A DNA stretch of 64,000 bases from the NCBI RefSeq assembly GCF_030814435.1, contig NZ_JAUSUW010000014.1, positions 53,966 to 117,965 on the forward strand, written 5' to 3'. The notes below the pieces were generated by a model, which had not been told where the DNA came from, ran no database searches, and worked only from the letters and a program-made list of their open reading frames with translations. The DNA is from Peteryoungia aggregata LMG 23059 (GTDB lineage Bacteria > Pseudomonadota > Alphaproteobacteria > Rhizobiales > Rhizobiaceae). Positions 39,660 through 49,055 of this stretch are shown here, piece after piece; within the stretch, counting starts at the first letter, position 1; each line of letters opens with the position of its first letter. The translations under genes were made by a program, and so were the position numbers.

Positions 39660-40067
39660 TCAGTTCCAGCGCCAGCGGCTGTCGCGCGCCGGCGGGGTGG
39701 AGCTGGCGAGCATGTAGCCAACAAGGCCGCCGACGATGCCGAGGGTGATGAGGCCAGCGGAGGTCGCGGCAGCCGGATGGCGGCGTACGACGCCAGCCAC
39801 GGTATCGGCGCCATCGCGGGCGTAGTCGGCAACCAGATGCGCGGTATGGGTTGCGCCGTTGACCACATCCGAAGCGCGGTTGCGGACATCGTCGCGGTCG
39901 TAGCCGGTGACCGAGGCTGCCGTGCGGCTCGCCTCGTCCAGCACCTCAGACGCCCGATGGCGGATGTTGCGACTGCTGCGGCCCGCTTCGCGGCTGATGA
40001 TATCCTTGAGATCATTCATCTGTTCGCGCAGTTCACGAAGTTCTGCCTGGAGGTTGGAAGACGCCAT
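39660..40067 (-). CDS. DUF883 (ElaB-like) membrane-associated protein
   Basis: 135 aa. The N-terminal two-thirds are predicted amphipathic helix/coiled coil (LQAELRELREQMNDLKDIIS), then a basic segment RRHPAAATSAGLITLGIVGG with one membrane helix at about 103-122. ElaB/YqjD proteins of this family bind ribosomes at the inner membrane in stationary phase; the same role here is inferred. Upstream of DUF2188. Confidence 0.85.
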   Translation of the reverse strand: MASSNLQAELRELREQMNDLKDIISREAGRSSRNIRHRASEVLDEASRTAASVTGYDRDDVRNRASDVVNGATHTAHLVADYARDGADTVAGVVRRHPAAATSAGLITLGIVGGLVGYMLASSTPPARDSRWRWN

Positions 40068-40161
40068 GGTGATACCCTTTCCGTTGTTCGTGTTGTTGCC
40101 GAAGAAACGTTGCGAATGCCGGATGGTTCCATTTGCAGAATGTTAGAGCGCGTCTGGAACG

Positions 40162-40190
40162 AAAAACGCCCGGTGCGAGGCACCGGGCGT
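40162..40190 (-). terminator. Terminator after sodB
   Basis: ACGCCCGGTGC (40166-40176) pairs with GCACCGGGCGT (40180-40190); GAG loop; on the minus strand TTTTTC follows. Confidence 0.88.
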
Positions 40191-40214
40191 CGGAAAGCGT
40201 CTAATGCTGGACGA

Positions 40215-40817
40215 TCACTTCGTCGCGGCTTCGTACATTTCCAGAACGTAGTCCCAGTTGATCAGGCTGTCGACGAAGGCTTCGAGGTACTTCGGACGGG
40301 CGTTGCGGTAGTCGATGTAGTAGGAGTGTTCCCAGACATCGACGCCGAGGATCGGGGACGCACCGTGGATCAGCGGGCTTTCGCCGTTCGGGGTCTTGGA
40401 GATTTCGAGCTTGCCGTCCTTGACGGAGAGCCAGGCCCAGCCGGAGCCGAACTGGGTGGTGCCGGCTGCAACGAAATCGGCCTTGAACTTGTCATAGCCG
40501 CCGAGATCGCTATCGACTGCAGCCTGCAGCTTGCCCGGCAGCTTGTTGCCGCCGCCATCCTTCTTCATCCAGTTCCAGAAGTGGATGTGGTTGTAGTGCT
40601 GGCCTGCATTGTTGAAGAGGCCGGCATGCTTGCCGTAGGACTGCTTGACGATCTCTTCCAGCGACAGGCCTTCCAGGCCCGAATCCTTCAAGAGGTTGTT
40701 GCCGTTGGTCACATAGGCCTGGTGGTGCTTGTCGTGGTGAAACTCCAGCGTTTCAGCCGACATGAACGGGGCGAGCGAGTCGTAGGCATACGGGAGGGCG
40801 GGCAATTCGAAGGCCAT
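40215..40817 (-). CDS. sodB: Superoxide dismutase (Fe-type)
   Basis: 200 aa cytoplasmic enzyme removing superoxide. Metal ligands H27, H77, D160 and H164 are all present (EFHHDKHHQAYV; QHYNHIHFWNW; DVWEHSYYIDY). Gln at position 73 precedes the ligand His, the location typical of Fe-preferring enzymes. AAAAGGAG lies 8 nt before the ATG. Monocistronic with a clean terminator. Divergent from the 109-aa exported protein, which may share an oxidative-stress promoter region. Confidence 0.97.
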   Translation of the reverse strand: MAFELPALPYAYDSLAPFMSAETLEFHHDKHHQAYVTNGNNLLKDSGLEGLSLEEIVKQSYGKHAGLFNNAGQHYNHIHFWNWMKKDGGGNKLPGKLQAAVDSDLGGYDKFKADFVAAGTTQFGSGWAWLSVKDGKLEISKTPNGESPLIHGASPILGVDVWEHSYYIDYRNARPKYLEAFVDSLINWDYVLEMYEAATK

Positions 40818-41012
40818 GGTGAGATCTCCTTTTGGCAAATGGATTGCGGTTTGGCAGGTGACGGGAACATAGGTGCGGAACAACGCTCAGGCAACCTTTG
40901 CCCTTCCAAATTCCGGCCTCCAAGGGAAAGAAATGTCTTCCGTTTTTGGACTTGCACGGTGTGGCGTTCCGGCCGAGGTTCACAGCCTCATAGTACCCAA
41001 CTGAGGTCCCCC

Positions 41013-41342
41013 ATGTTTCGTTCCAACAGGCGTCTCACGGCCATCGCGTTCGTCTTCATTCCCCTCGCCTCATCGGCGCTCGCATCTTCAGGCGATGCCT
41101 GGGAGGAATTTGCCAAGGATGTCGCAGCCAAATGCACTGTCCTGGCCGAGGGCCGCATCGAGCAGCCGAAAGTGGTCGTCGATCCCTTCGGAACCGAGAG
41201 CTACGGCGTGGCGATCCTGACCGGCAAGGCTGTCGGGGCGGATGCGATCGTCAGCTCGGTCTGCGTCTATGACAAGAAGAGCCAGACGGCGGAAATCGGC
41301 GGGGAACTGCCGGCCGACCAGGTGACTATCAGTGTCCCCTGA
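41013..41342 (+). CDS. Small exported protein of unknown function
   Basis: 109 aa. Signal peptide about 1-27 (MFRSNRRLTAIAFVFIPLAS, SALAS), then a small domain with two cysteines (KCTVLAEGRI and SVCVYDKK) and GVAILTGKAVGADAIVS. No family recognised. GAGG lies 6 nt before the ATG, which decides this start against a long overlapping frame. It ends 5 nt before the convergent YkgJ-like gene. Confidence 0.78.
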   Translation: MFRSNRRLTAIAFVFIPLASSALASSGDAWEEFAKDVAAKCTVLAEGRIEQPKVVVDPFGTESYGVAILTGKAVGADAIVSSVCVYDKKSQTAEIGGELPADQVTISVP

Positions 41343-41347
41343 AGAGG

Positions 41348-41689
41348 TCAGGCCTCGTAGACATCAGGCTCCGGCAGGCCTTCGACCGGGAAACCGAACT
41401 CGGCACGGGCGATCTTGCATTCCTCGTCGCCGGGCATGCAGGTGCGACAGACATGCGGGCGCACGAGATAGACAGCGCAACCGACATGCTTGCCGACTTC
41501 GCCGGTGAGTGCCGCACAGCGTCCATTCTCGAACTTCATGCCGCTTTCGTCCTTGGCGATCATCGCTTCAGGGATGGCGGCGATTTCCTCATCGCTTTCC
41601 ATCGAAAAGCGCGGCCAGTCGGCGGAATAGGCGCAGCAGGCACCGCAGGTCTGGCAATCGAAGATGTCGGGCGGGGAGGTCTCCAGCAT
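41348..41689 (-). CDS. YkgJ-family cysteine-cluster protein
   Basis: 113 aa with nine Cys: DCQTCGACC, GRCAALT, VGCAVY and HVCRTCMPGDEEC. This Cys-rich pattern resembles iron-sulfur-binding YkgJ/zinc-ribbon oxidases. Role unknown. It follows the MFS gene by 3 nt and is co-transcribed. Confidence 0.85.
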   Translation of the reverse strand: MLETSPPDIFDCQTCGACCAYSADWPRFSMESDEEIAAIPEAMIAKDESGMKFENGRCAALTGEVGKHVGCAVYLVRPHVCRTCMPGDEECKIARAEFGFPVEGLPEPDVYEA

Positions 41690-41692
41690 GGA

Positions 41693-42877
41693 TCAGCGCC
41701 TCGCCGCGCGGACGCGCATCAGGTTCAGGGCGAAGAAACCGGTGAAACCCAGCATCAAGAGGCCGACGAAGACAGGCCCGGCATCGACCGAGATCAAATC
41801 CATGGTGAGGCCCGTGCTGCCGGAACCGGCGGCACTGCCGATGGCGTAAGCCAGCGCGAAGACCGCGCTGCCGGAGACCAGAAGGCCACCACGGAAGCGT
41901 TCGCCGAGCAGGGTGAGCGCTGCGGTGTAGAGCGAGAAGCTGGCTGCACCGAGGATAGAGATGGTGATCAGCAGGGCGGCCTGGGAGGTCATGAAGGGCA
42001 GAGCCAGGAAGGCGACAGCGGCGATCAACGAGCCGGAGACGGCGATCACCGGGCGCGAGAGCCGGTCGAGCAACCAGCCGACAAAGGGCTGGGCAAGCGC
42101 TGTCGGCAGGGCCACCATGGTGACCACGAAGGCCGCGAAATTCTGGCTGTAGCCGCGCTCAACGAAATAGAGCGGGATCATCGAGATCGCCGCGATATCC
42201 GAGAAGCCGAAGGCGACGACCATCAGCGTGAGCACCGGCGCCATCCTGACGAAGGTCAGGAGACCACCGGCTTCCGAGGCTTCCGGCTTGGTCTTGGCAT
42301 AACGGCCCAGCATGACCGAGGCAAAGGCGACGAGCGCGACATAGGCCGCAGTCAGCGCGAAGGCGAAGCCGTCCTCAATGCCGACGAGCGGAATGGCAAG
42401 CGGCCCGGCGGCAAAGCCCGCACACATGCCGGCGCTATAGGCACCGGAGACACGTCCGCGCAGGCGGTCTGGACAGGCGATGTTCAGCCAGGCTTCGGAG
42501 ACCGTGTAGATGATGCTGGTGCAGAAGCCGAGCAGGAAGCGGGCGACGAACCAGATCCAGAGCTGGTCGAAAAGCGAGAAGGTCGCAAGACAGATGGAGA
42601 CGCCGAGCAGCGAGGCGACGATCAGCCTGTCGCCGCGCACCACCTGCGTCAGTCTGCCGATCAAAAGGGTCGAGGAGGCAAGGCCCAGCGCAAAGACCGA
42701 GGCGTTCAGGCCCGCCATGCTGGAGGAGACACCCCGGCTTTCGAGGATCAGCGCGATCAGCGGATAGGTGAGCCCCTGCCCCACCGCAAAGGCCGTGACG
42801 CCCAGGATGACGACCGCGATCGCCGCCCAGTCAGGCGCGAAGTCGGGTGCGATATCCGTGGTACCTGCGGTGTGCAT
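41693..42877 (-). CDS. MFS transporter
   Basis: 394 aa, 12 membrane helices. The first helix is AVVILGVTAFAVGQGLTYPL; the loop 2-3 motif is LIGRLTQVVRGDRLIVASLL; the fourth helix carries a conserved EAWLNIACPDRLRGRV typical of the YcaD-type group. Substrate unknown. Transcribed upstream of the YkgJ-type gene. Confidence 0.9.
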   Translation of the reverse strand: MHTAGTTDIAPDFAPDWAAIAVVILGVTAFAVGQGLTYPLIALILESRGVSSSMAGLNASVFALGLASSTLLIGRLTQVVRGDRLIVASLLGVSICLATFSLFDQLWIWFVARFLLGFCTSIIYTVSEAWLNIACPDRLRGRVSGAYSAGMCAGFAAGPLAIPLVGIEDGFAFALTAAYVALVAFASVMLGRYAKTKPEASEAGGLLTFVRMAPVLTLMVVAFGFSDIAAISMIPLYFVERGYSQNFAAFVVTMVALPTALAQPFVGWLLDRLSRPVIAVSGSLIAAVAFLALPFMTSQAALLITISILGAASFSLYTAALTLLGERFRGGLLVSGSAVFALAYAIGSAAGSGSTGLTMDLISVDAGPVFVGLLMLGFTGFFALNLMRVRAARR

Positions 42878-42963
42878 GGGGCCTCCGAGGCGCGTCAGCG
42901 CCCGTCGATTGACGGTCCGGTCTAGCGGGCAGACTGGGGGAAGTCCAGAGCGTGCCGTAGGTG

Positions 42964-43509
42964 TCAGGAGGTCGCCAGCGTCTTGCGTATGGCTGCAACT
43001 GGAATGAACAACCTCAGCGGATTCGACGGCAGCGGCTCAAAGCCGTACCGCAGGTAAAGGGCCTTTCGGCGCTGCACGAGATCCGGATTGCCGTCATCCA
43101 GCACGTCCAGAATAACCACCGCAATGCCGATCCGCTCGGCTGCCTGCACGATCCGCAGCAGTGCGTCGGCGAGCAGATCGCCGCCATAGCCTTGTCCGGC
43201 ATATCGCTGGTCCACACCGATCATGGAAATGAAGGCGGCAGGGATCGCACCATGGGATGGGCGGCTCCGGGCGTAGCAAGACGGCAGTTCCGTGAAATCG
43301 ACAGAATGGGCATTGAGGGCATAGAAGCCGATCACATCGCCTTTCTCAGAGGTCATCACGTAGACGCGGGCATTGCCGGCCTTGGCGAGCTTGTTCGCCG
43401 TCTTGCGGAAGTAGTTGTCGACGGTCTCGACACCACAGGAGAAGTTGTCCCGATCATGGCGCTCGGGATCGAGCAACTCGATGATGACCGAGTGCCCCTC
43501 ATCATTCAT
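42964..43509 (-). CDS. GNAT toxin of a TacAT-type module
   Basis: 181 aa. Begins IIELLDPERHDRDNFSCGVE and continues VDNYFRKTANKLAKAGNARV, the hallmark of TacT toxins, which acetylate aminoacyl-tRNA. The acetyl-CoA motif is IGVDQRYAGQGYGGDLLADA; KALYLRYGFEPL closes the fold. Overlaps the antitoxin gene by 4 nt. Confidence 0.9.
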   Translation of the reverse strand: MNDEGHSVIIELLDPERHDRDNFSCGVETVDNYFRKTANKLAKAGNARVYVMTSEKGDVIGFYALNAHSVDFTELPSCYARSRPSHGAIPAAFISMIGVDQRYAGQGYGGDLLADALLRIVQAAERIGIAVVILDVLDDGNPDLVQRRKALYLRYGFEPLPSNPLRLFIPVAAIRKTLATS

Positions 43510-43814
43510 CTGCTGATGACGCGCGACTTGTGGCTGGCAAAGGCATCTCGCAAGGCGTCGGTCGGGGAAAGCGGGTTGTCGAGCGCATCGAAGAAAGCTT
43601 CGTGATCGATCGGTTGCAGAAGTGTCCGTTCATGCGCTTCGATGGTCGCGAGCGCCGAGGCGTAGGCCGCATTCATCGCAAAAGCCGTTTCATCGACCCC
43701 GCTGATCGCAGCAGCGCGCTGGATCGCCTGTTTGACATGCGGCTTGGTGCGAAAGTGCATCCGCTCCGTCGCACGGTCTTCTTTCGTCTGGCTGATATCC
43801 TTGGCTGTGCTCAT
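43506..43814 (-). CDS. DUF1778 antitoxin of the TacAT-type module
   Basis: 102 aa. N-terminal ribbon-helix-helix (ERMHFRTKPHVKQAIQRAAA, ISGVDETAFAMNAAY), C-terminal toxin-wrapping tail ending FFDALDNPLSPTDALRDAFA. ATG at 43814 has GAGG about 8 nt upstream; an in-frame codon at 43841 is less likely. A perfect palindrome 27 nt upstream is its probable operator. Confidence 0.88.
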   Translation of the reverse strand: MSTAKDISQTKEDRATERMHFRTKPHVKQAIQRAAAISGVDETAFAMNAAYASALATIEAHERTLLQPIDHEAFFDALDNPLSPTDALRDAFASHKSRVISR

Positions 43815-43840
43815 GGTGGCGGTCCTCACGTCTCGCCACA

Positions 43841-43865
43841 AGTGTACGCCGTTTTGGCGTACACT
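43841..43865. promoter_or_regulatory. Operator of the TacAT-type module
   Basis: AGTGTACGCC (43841-43850), GTTTT, GGCGTACACT (43856-43865): a perfect 10-bp inverted repeat upstream of the DUF1778 gene. Confidence 0.7.
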
Positions 43866-43888
43866 TCAATCTCGCCGCTGAAGGTGGC

Positions 43889-45799
43889 TCATCCTGCCGC
43901 AATCACACCGGGCACGTCCTGGCCCAGCGCCGCAAATACCGTCTTCAGAATGCCGGCGGAATCCAGTCCGGCCTTGGCATACATGGTTTCGGGCTTGGCC
44001 TGGTCCATCCAGACATCCGGCAGCACGAGGGAGCGGACTTTAAGGCCGTTGTCGAGCAGGCCCTCATTGACGAGGAAATGCATGACATGGCTGCCGAAGC
44101 CGCCGACGGCGCCTTCTTCGACTGTCACCACCACCTGATGGTGGCGGGCGAGCTGGCGGATCAGATCGTGATCCAGCGGCTTGGCGAAACGGGCGTCGGC
44201 GACGGTGGTTGATAGGCCTGCAGCGTCGAGGTCTTCGGCGGCCAGCAGACAGTCGGCCAGGCGCGTGCCGAAAGAGAGGAGTGCCACCTTCGAGCCCTGC
44301 TTGACGATGCGGCCCTTGCCGATTTCGAGGATCTCGCCGCGTTCGGGCATCGGAACACCCACACCCTCGCCGCGCGGATAGCGGAAGGAGATCGGGCCTT
44401 CGTCGTAAGCTGCGGCGGTACGAACCATGTGCTTCAGCTCCGCCTCGTCGGCCGCGGCCATGACCACGAAGCCGGGCAAAGCGGCGAGGAAACCGGTGTC
44501 GAAGGAGCCGGCATGGGTCGGGCCGTCGGCACCGACGAAGCCGGCGCGGTCGATGGGGAAGCGGACCGGCAGCCCCTGAATGCCGACATCATGGACGACC
44601 TGGTCGTAGCCGCGCTGCAGGAAGGTGGAATAGAGCGCGCAGAAGGGCTTGAAGCCTTCGGCAGCCAGACCGGCTGCAAAGGTCACGGCATGCTGTTCGG
44701 CGATGCCGACATCGAAGGTGCGCTCGGGGAACAGCGACTTAAGCTTGTCGAGGCCCGTGCCCGAGGGCATGGCTGCGGTGATGCCGACGATCTTCTCGTC
44801 GTGGCGGGCTTCCTCGACCAGGGCATCGGCGAAGACGGCGGTATAGGCCGGCGCATTCGGCTTGGCCTTGGCCTGGGTGCCGGTGATCACGTCGAACTTG
44901 TTGACGCCATGATACTTGTCGGCAGCGGCTTCGGCGGGTGCGTAGCCCTTGCCCTTCTGGGTGACGACATGGATCAGCACGGGGCCCTTGGCATTGTCGC
45001 GGACATTGCGCAGCACGGGCAGAAGGTGATCGAAGGAATGACCGTCGATCGGGCCGATATGGTAGAAACCGAGCTCCTCGAACATCGTGCCACCGGTGAC
45101 ATAACCACGGGCATGCTCGACGGCGCGGGTGATGGCGCGGTCGACGGTCTTGCCGAGATAGGCGGTCAGTTTCTTGCCGAACTCGCGGAAGCCCATGTAG
45201 CTGCGGCCGGAGGCGAGGCGCGCGAGATAGGCGCTCATCGCGCCCGTCGGCGGGGCAATCGACATGTCGTTGTCGTTGAGGATGACGATCAGGCGAGCGT
45301 CAAGCGCACCTGCATTGTTGAGCGCCTCATAGGCCATGCCGGCGGACATGGCGCCATCGCCGATGACGGCGATTACCTTGCGGTCGGTCTTCGACAGGTC
45401 GGCGGCCACCGCCATGCCGAGGCCGGCAGAAATCGAGGTGGAGGAATGGGCAGCACCAAAGGGATCGTATTCGCTCTCGGCGCGCTTGGTGAAGCCGGAG
45501 AGGCCGTCTTCCTGGCGCAACGTGCGGATGCGGTCGCGGCGGCCGGTCAGGATCTTGTGCGGATAGCACTGATGGCCGACATCGAAGATCAGCCGGTCGC
45601 TCGGCGTATCGAAGACCTTGTGGATGGCGATCGTCAGCTCGACCACACCGAGGCCCGCGCCCAGATGACCACCCGTCTTCGACACGGCATCGATCATCTC
45701 GTCGCGCACTTCGCGCGCCAACTGCGGCAGATCGCGGTCCTCGATGGCCTTCAGATCTCTCGGGAACTCGACCTTGTCCAGCAGCGGGGTATCGGGCAT
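43889..45799 (-). CDS. dxs: 1-deoxy-D-xylulose-5-phosphate synthase
   Basis: First enzyme of the MEP isoprenoid pathway; thiamine-diphosphate and Mg dependent. 636 aa. The TPP motif runs from [18 protein letters not shown] to LNDNDMSI; the substrate site is [29 protein letters not shown] and [15 protein letters not shown] are also intact. ATG at 45799 is used; a GTG 9 nt upstream (45808) with GAGG 9 nt before it is an alternative. Convergent with nothing; the upstream pirin gene runs in the same direction. Confidence 0.97.
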   Translation of the reverse strand: MPDTPLLDKVEFPRDLKAIEDRDLPQLAREVRDEMIDAVSKTGGHLGAGLGVVELTIAIHKVFDTPSDRLIFDVGHQCYPHKILTGRRDRIRTLRQEDGLSGFTKRAESEYDPFGAAHSSTSISAGLGMAVAADLSKTDRKVIAVIGDGAMSAGMAYEALNNAGALDARLIVILNDNDMSIAPPTGAMSAYLARLASGRSYMGFREFGKKLTAYLGKTVDRAITRAVEHARGYVTGGTMFEELGFYHIGPIDGHSFDHLLPVLRNVRDNAKGPVLIHVVTQKGKGYAPAEAAADKYHGVNKFDVITGTQAKAKPNAPAYTAVFADALVEEARHDEKIVGITAAMPSGTGLDKLKSLFPERTFDVGIAEQHAVTFAAGLAAEGFKPFCALYSTFLQRGYDQVVHDVGIQGLPVRFPIDRAGFVGADGPTHAGSFDTGFLAALPGFVVMAAADEAELKHMVRTAAAYDEGPISFRYPRGEGVGVPMPERGEILEIGKGRIVKQGSKVALLSFGTRLADCLLAAEDLDAAGLSTTVADARFAKPLDHDLIRQLARHHQVVVTVEEGAVGGFGSHVMHFLVNEGLLDNGLKVRSLVLPDVWMDQAKPETMYAKAGLDSAGILKTVFAALGQDVPGVIAAG

Positions 45800-45897
45800 G
45801 GATGTCACGGGCTCTTGCCTCTTCAACTCGTTTGGGTGCGCGATAGCATCCCAAGACGAACTGGGCAAATATCCGACACCACGCTGTTATATAGACG

Positions 45898-46824
45898 TCA
45901 ACGGCCCTCCGGCAAAGGCACGAACTCTTCTTCGTCCCCCGGAACGATGTCGAATCGGCCAGTTCTCCACTCTTCCTTGGCCTGTTCGATGCGCTCCTTG
46001 GACGAGGAAACGAAGTTCCACCAGATATGTTTCTGCGTGCCGAGTGCGGCACCGCCGAACAACATCACGTGACATCCGGTCGCGCCGCCGATGAGCGTGA
46101 TCTCGTCGCCGGGGCGGAAGACGAGCAGCTGGTCGGGCGCAAAGCGGTCGCCGGCAATCTCGATTTCGCCGGAGAGGATGTAAAGCGCGCGCTCTTCCTG
46201 GGTCGCATCGAAGGGGAAGCGGGCACCAGGCTCCAGCGTCAGATCGACGTAGAGTGTCTCGGAAAAGGTCTTGACCGGAGAGCGCAAGCCGCCCATCGCA
46301 CCGATCACAACGCGACCCGAGGCGCCACGATCCTCGAACACAGGCAGTTCCCCCTTTGCCGTATGGGCAAAGGCGGGATCGATCTCCTCCAGCTGGTCCG
46401 GGAGCGCAATCCAGGTCTGGAGCCCCGACATCGAGAGCGGATGGCCACGCAGGTTTTCCGGCGTGCGTTCGGAATGCACGATGCCACGACCTGATGTCAT
46501 CAGGTTGATGTCTCCAGGCGCAATCACAAGCTCGGTGCCGAGGCTGTCGCGGTGTTTGATCTCGCCATCGAAGAGATAGGTGACGGTGGAGAGACCGATA
46601 TGCGGATGGGGGCGGACATCCATGGCTTCGCCTGCCTTCAAGACGGCCGGCCCCATGCGGTCGAAGAAGATGAAGGGGCCGACAAGGCGGCGACGGCTAG
46701 AGGGGAGCGCGCGGCGGACGGCAAAACCGCCGATATCGCTGGAGCGGGGAATGATCAGATGTTCGATGGCATCACAGGCAAAGGCGTCACCCGGGACGGG
46801 ATCGTTTCCAGGGAAAAAGGACAT
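45898..46824 (-). CDS. Pirin-family protein
   Basis: 308 aa, two cupin domains. Metal ligands in RPHPHIGLSTVTYLFDGEIK and GRGIVHSERTPEN. The C-terminal cupin includes ALYILSGEIEIAGDRFAPDQ. Some pirins act as quercetin dioxygenases, others as regulators; here the role is unknown. The gene lies 98 nt upstream of dxs and may be separate. Confidence 0.9.
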   Translation of the reverse strand: MSFFPGNDPVPGDAFACDAIEHLIIPRSSDIGGFAVRRALPSSRRRLVGPFIFFDRMGPAVLKAGEAMDVRPHPHIGLSTVTYLFDGEIKHRDSLGTELVIAPGDINLMTSGRGIVHSERTPENLRGHPLSMSGLQTWIALPDQLEEIDPAFAHTAKGELPVFEDRGASGRVVIGAMGGLRSPVKTFSETLYVDLTLEPGARFPFDATQEERALYILSGEIEIAGDRFAPDQLLVFRPGDEITLIGGATGCHVMLFGGAALGTQKHIWWNFVSSSKERIEQAKEEWRTGRFDIVPGDEEEFVPLPEGR

Positions 46825-47146
46825 GGGAAACCTCTTCGTTCGATCGGGCCAAGGTTATCAGGTCTCGACGCGGATCATAGAACGGATCGACTGCAGGCGC
46901 GGTGACGCATCGTTCAGTCTTTGGCTGGTCGACGGCATCTGGGCAGGCACTGCGAACGCATCACCATCGGCCTTACGGCTCCGTGCTGGCGGGAATAGGC
47001 CCTTGCGGCACACAGAATTCGGCCAGACACATCCGGCGCAGCGGACATCCGTTAATGCTTAATAAGCCACATCTAATTATTCTCGTCGCAAGCGGGACTG
47101 CCGGTGGGGTATGGCTCGCGCCCAGCACGAAGAAAACGAGGCAATC
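46825..47146. other. Non-coding region between pirin and cheY-like genes
   Basis: 322 bp between divergent genes. It holds the two promoters (an AT-rich patch around 47050-47085) and nothing else that was recognised. Confidence 0.4.
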
Positions 47147-47512
47147 GTGGTCAAGACAATTCTGGCGGTCGATGATTCCAAGACAATCCTGTCCATGGTG
47201 ACCCAGACGCTCGAAAGGGCCGGTTATACAACACTGCAGGCCGAAGATGGCATCCATGGGCTGGAAGTGCTGGAGGGCGGGGCTCCCGACCTTGTTATCA
47301 CCGACATCAACATGCCAAGGCTCGACGGTTTCGGCTTCATCGAGCGGATCCGCCGCAGCGAACGATACAGGGCCATTCCCATCCTGGTGCTGACCACGGA
47401 AAACGATCCTCAGAAGCGGGAGCGCGCCCGCAAGGCCGGTGCAACCGGCTGGATCGTCAAACCCTTCGACGCTGCCAAACTCGTCGACGCCGTCGGGCGG
47501 CTGAGCAGCTGA
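47147..47512 (+). CDS. Single-domain CheY-like response regulator
   Basis: 121 aa receiver domain without output domain. Acidic pair in VDDSKT, phospho-acceptor Asp in VITDINMPRLDGF, Thr in VLTTEND, and Lys in WIVKPFDAAKL. GTG start at 47147 with GAGG 5 nt upstream fits CheY length. Could receive signal from a CheA kinase; three MCPs are elsewhere in the window, but no cheA is here, so which kinase it pairs with is unknown. Confidence 0.88.
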   Translation: MVKTILAVDDSKTILSMVTQTLERAGYTTLQAEDGIHGLEVLEGGAPDLVITDINMPRLDGFGFIERIRRSERYRAIPILVLTTENDPQKRERARKAGATGWIVKPFDAAKLVDAVGRLSS

Positions 47513-47569
47513 GCCGTGACTTGCGCTTAGGGGTCGCGGAGCCGGTTGCGGATGCTCACCCCCTACGGG

Positions 47570-48040
47570 TCATTCCCGGACAGGAATGTGCAATCCAACC
47601 TTCACGTCGCGCAACACCACATTGGTATGCATGCGGCGGATCTGCGGGTTCTCGGCCATCAGCTGGGCGCTGATGTCATCATAGTGCTCGACATCGCGGG
47701 CGGTGATGATGGCGACGAGATCGACCTGACCCGTCACGTAGTAGACCTGCTGGACGTGTTCCTGCTTGTCGGCCCAGGCGCGGAAGCGGGTAAGCGCATC
47801 GTAATTGTCGCGCTCGATCTCCATGCCGGTGATGAAGGTCATCGGGAAATTCGTCGCCTTGCGATCCACCACCGCGATCTCGGCGGTGATGATGCCCTCA
47901 TCGCGCAGCCGACGCAGCCGGCGTTGCACCGCAGAGGGTGAAAGCCCCACCTTGTCGGCAATCGCCTCAGCCTTCAGCTGGCAATCCCGCTGCACCACTT
48001 CGAGGATGCTGCGGTCGAATTGGTCTAGCTTGTCCGGCAT
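47570..48040 (-). CDS. Lrp/AsnC-family transcriptional regulator
   Basis: 156 aa. N-terminal HTH (LDQFDRSILEVVQRDCQLKA, GLSPSAVQRRLRRLRDEGII), C-terminal RAM ligand-binding domain with YYVTGQVDLVAIITARDVEH. Divergent from the ABC transporter/sulfur genes, which it presumably controls. ATG at 48040 has AGGGAG about 6 nt upstream. Confidence 0.93.
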   Translation of the reverse strand: MPDKLDQFDRSILEVVQRDCQLKAEAIADKVGLSPSAVQRRLRRLRDEGIITAEIAVVDRKATNFPMTFITGMEIERDNYDALTRFRAWADKQEHVQQVYYVTGQVDLVAIITARDVEHYDDISAQLMAENPQIRRMHTNVVLRDVKVGLHIPVRE

Positions 48041-48128
48041 GCGTTCTCCCTCCTCGCGCACCGCTTTTTTCGCTGCATAGCCGATTGCGGCGGATTGCGC
48101 CATCTTTCCGCAGCGCTCAGCTCGTTCG

Positions 48129-48145
48129 TGCAGGATTTTCCCGCA
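48129..48145. promoter_or_regulatory. Candidate Lrp operator
   Basis: TGCAGGATTTTCCCGCA: TGC-x-GGA and TCC-x-GCA around a T-rich centre. Located between the lrp-like gene and the ABC ATPase gene (about 80-90 nt from either start). The design agrees with the AT-centred imperfect palindromes recognised by Lrp/AsnC proteins. Confidence 0.4.
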
Positions 48146-48222
48146 ACCTTCGACAAATGCGCTCGAAATCCGCAGCTTCGGCCTCCTATGGTCTCGCAAT
48201 TGTCAAACTACCTGGGATCAAG

Positions 48223-49014
48223 ATGACAGGGACCACCCCGGCCGCGCTCGACGTGCAGGACATCCACAAGAGTTTCGCCGGCATAGAGGTTCTGAAAGGC
48301 ATCTCGGCCACGGCCCGTCGGGGCGACGTCATTTCGATCATCGGCTCGTCCGGTTCCGGCAAGAGCACCTTTCTGCGCTGCATCAACCTCTTGGAAGCGC
48401 CCGACCGCGGCCGCATCATCGTGGGCGGTGAGGAGCTGAAGCTGCGCCCCTCCCGCAAGGGCAGCCTTGAGGCCGCCGACCGCAAGCAGCTGGAGCGGCT
48501 GCGTACCGGGCTTGGCATGGTGTTCCAGAGCTTCAATCTCTGGGCGCATCGCACGGTGCTCGAAAACGTCATCGAGGCGCCCGTCCATGTTCTGAAAATG
48601 CCGCGCCGCGAGGCAGTGGAGAAGGCCGAAGCGCTGCTGGCCAAGGTCGGGCTCTACGACAAGCGCGATGCCTATCCCGCCTTTCTCTCCGGCGGCCAGC
48701 AGCAGCGGGCGGCGATTGCCCGCGCGCTTTGCGTCGATCCGGCCGTCATGCTGTTCGACGAGCCGACCTCGGCGCTCGATCCGGAACTCGTCGGCGAAGT
48801 GCTGAAGGTCATCCGGGATCTGGCCGAAGAGGGCCGCACCATGCTGCTCGTCACGCATGAGATGAGCTTTGCCCGCGATGTCTCAAGCCATGTGATGTTC
48901 CTCGACAAAGGGCGTGTCGAGGAAGAGGGACCGCCGGACCAGGTGTTCGGCGACCCGAAAAGCGCTCGTTGCCGAGACTTCACCCGCAGCCTTGGTGGGC
49001 GCGGGACCGTTTGA
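48223..49014 (+). CDS. Polar amino-acid ABC transporter ATPase
   Basis: 263 aa. Walker A GSSGSGKS, Q-loop MVFQSFNLWAHRTV, signature LSGGQQQR, Walker B VMLFDEPTSALD and switch His VTHEM. Belongs to the HisP/GlnQ type. First gene of an operon with binding protein, two permeases, and two sulfur-metabolism enzymes. Confidence 0.94.
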   Translation: MTGTTPAALDVQDIHKSFAGIEVLKGISATARRGDVISIIGSSGSGKSTFLRCINLLEAPDRGRIIVGGEELKLRPSRKGSLEAADRKQLERLRTGLGMVFQSFNLWAHRTVLENVIEAPVHVLKMPRREAVEKAEALLAKVGLYDKRDAYPAFLSGGQQQRAAIARALCVDPAVMLFDEPTSALDPELVGEVLKVIRDLAEEGRTMLLVTHEMSFARDVSSHVMFLDKGRVEEEGPPDQVFGDPKSARCRDFTRSLGGRGTV

Positions 49015-49055
49015 ACACTGATCCAGAACCATCCAACCAATCGGGGAAAACGACG

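Noticed and set aside
41453..46072. Antisense frames of about 490 and 547 codons opposite the MFS carrier and dxs
   Set aside because: Composition artefacts of GC-rich coding sequence; the sense-strand proteins have intact family motifs.
48041..48222. SAM-II or other methionine riboswitch before the sulfur/ABC operon
   Set aside because: No recognisable SAM-II core was found; only the Lrp-like palindrome stands out.
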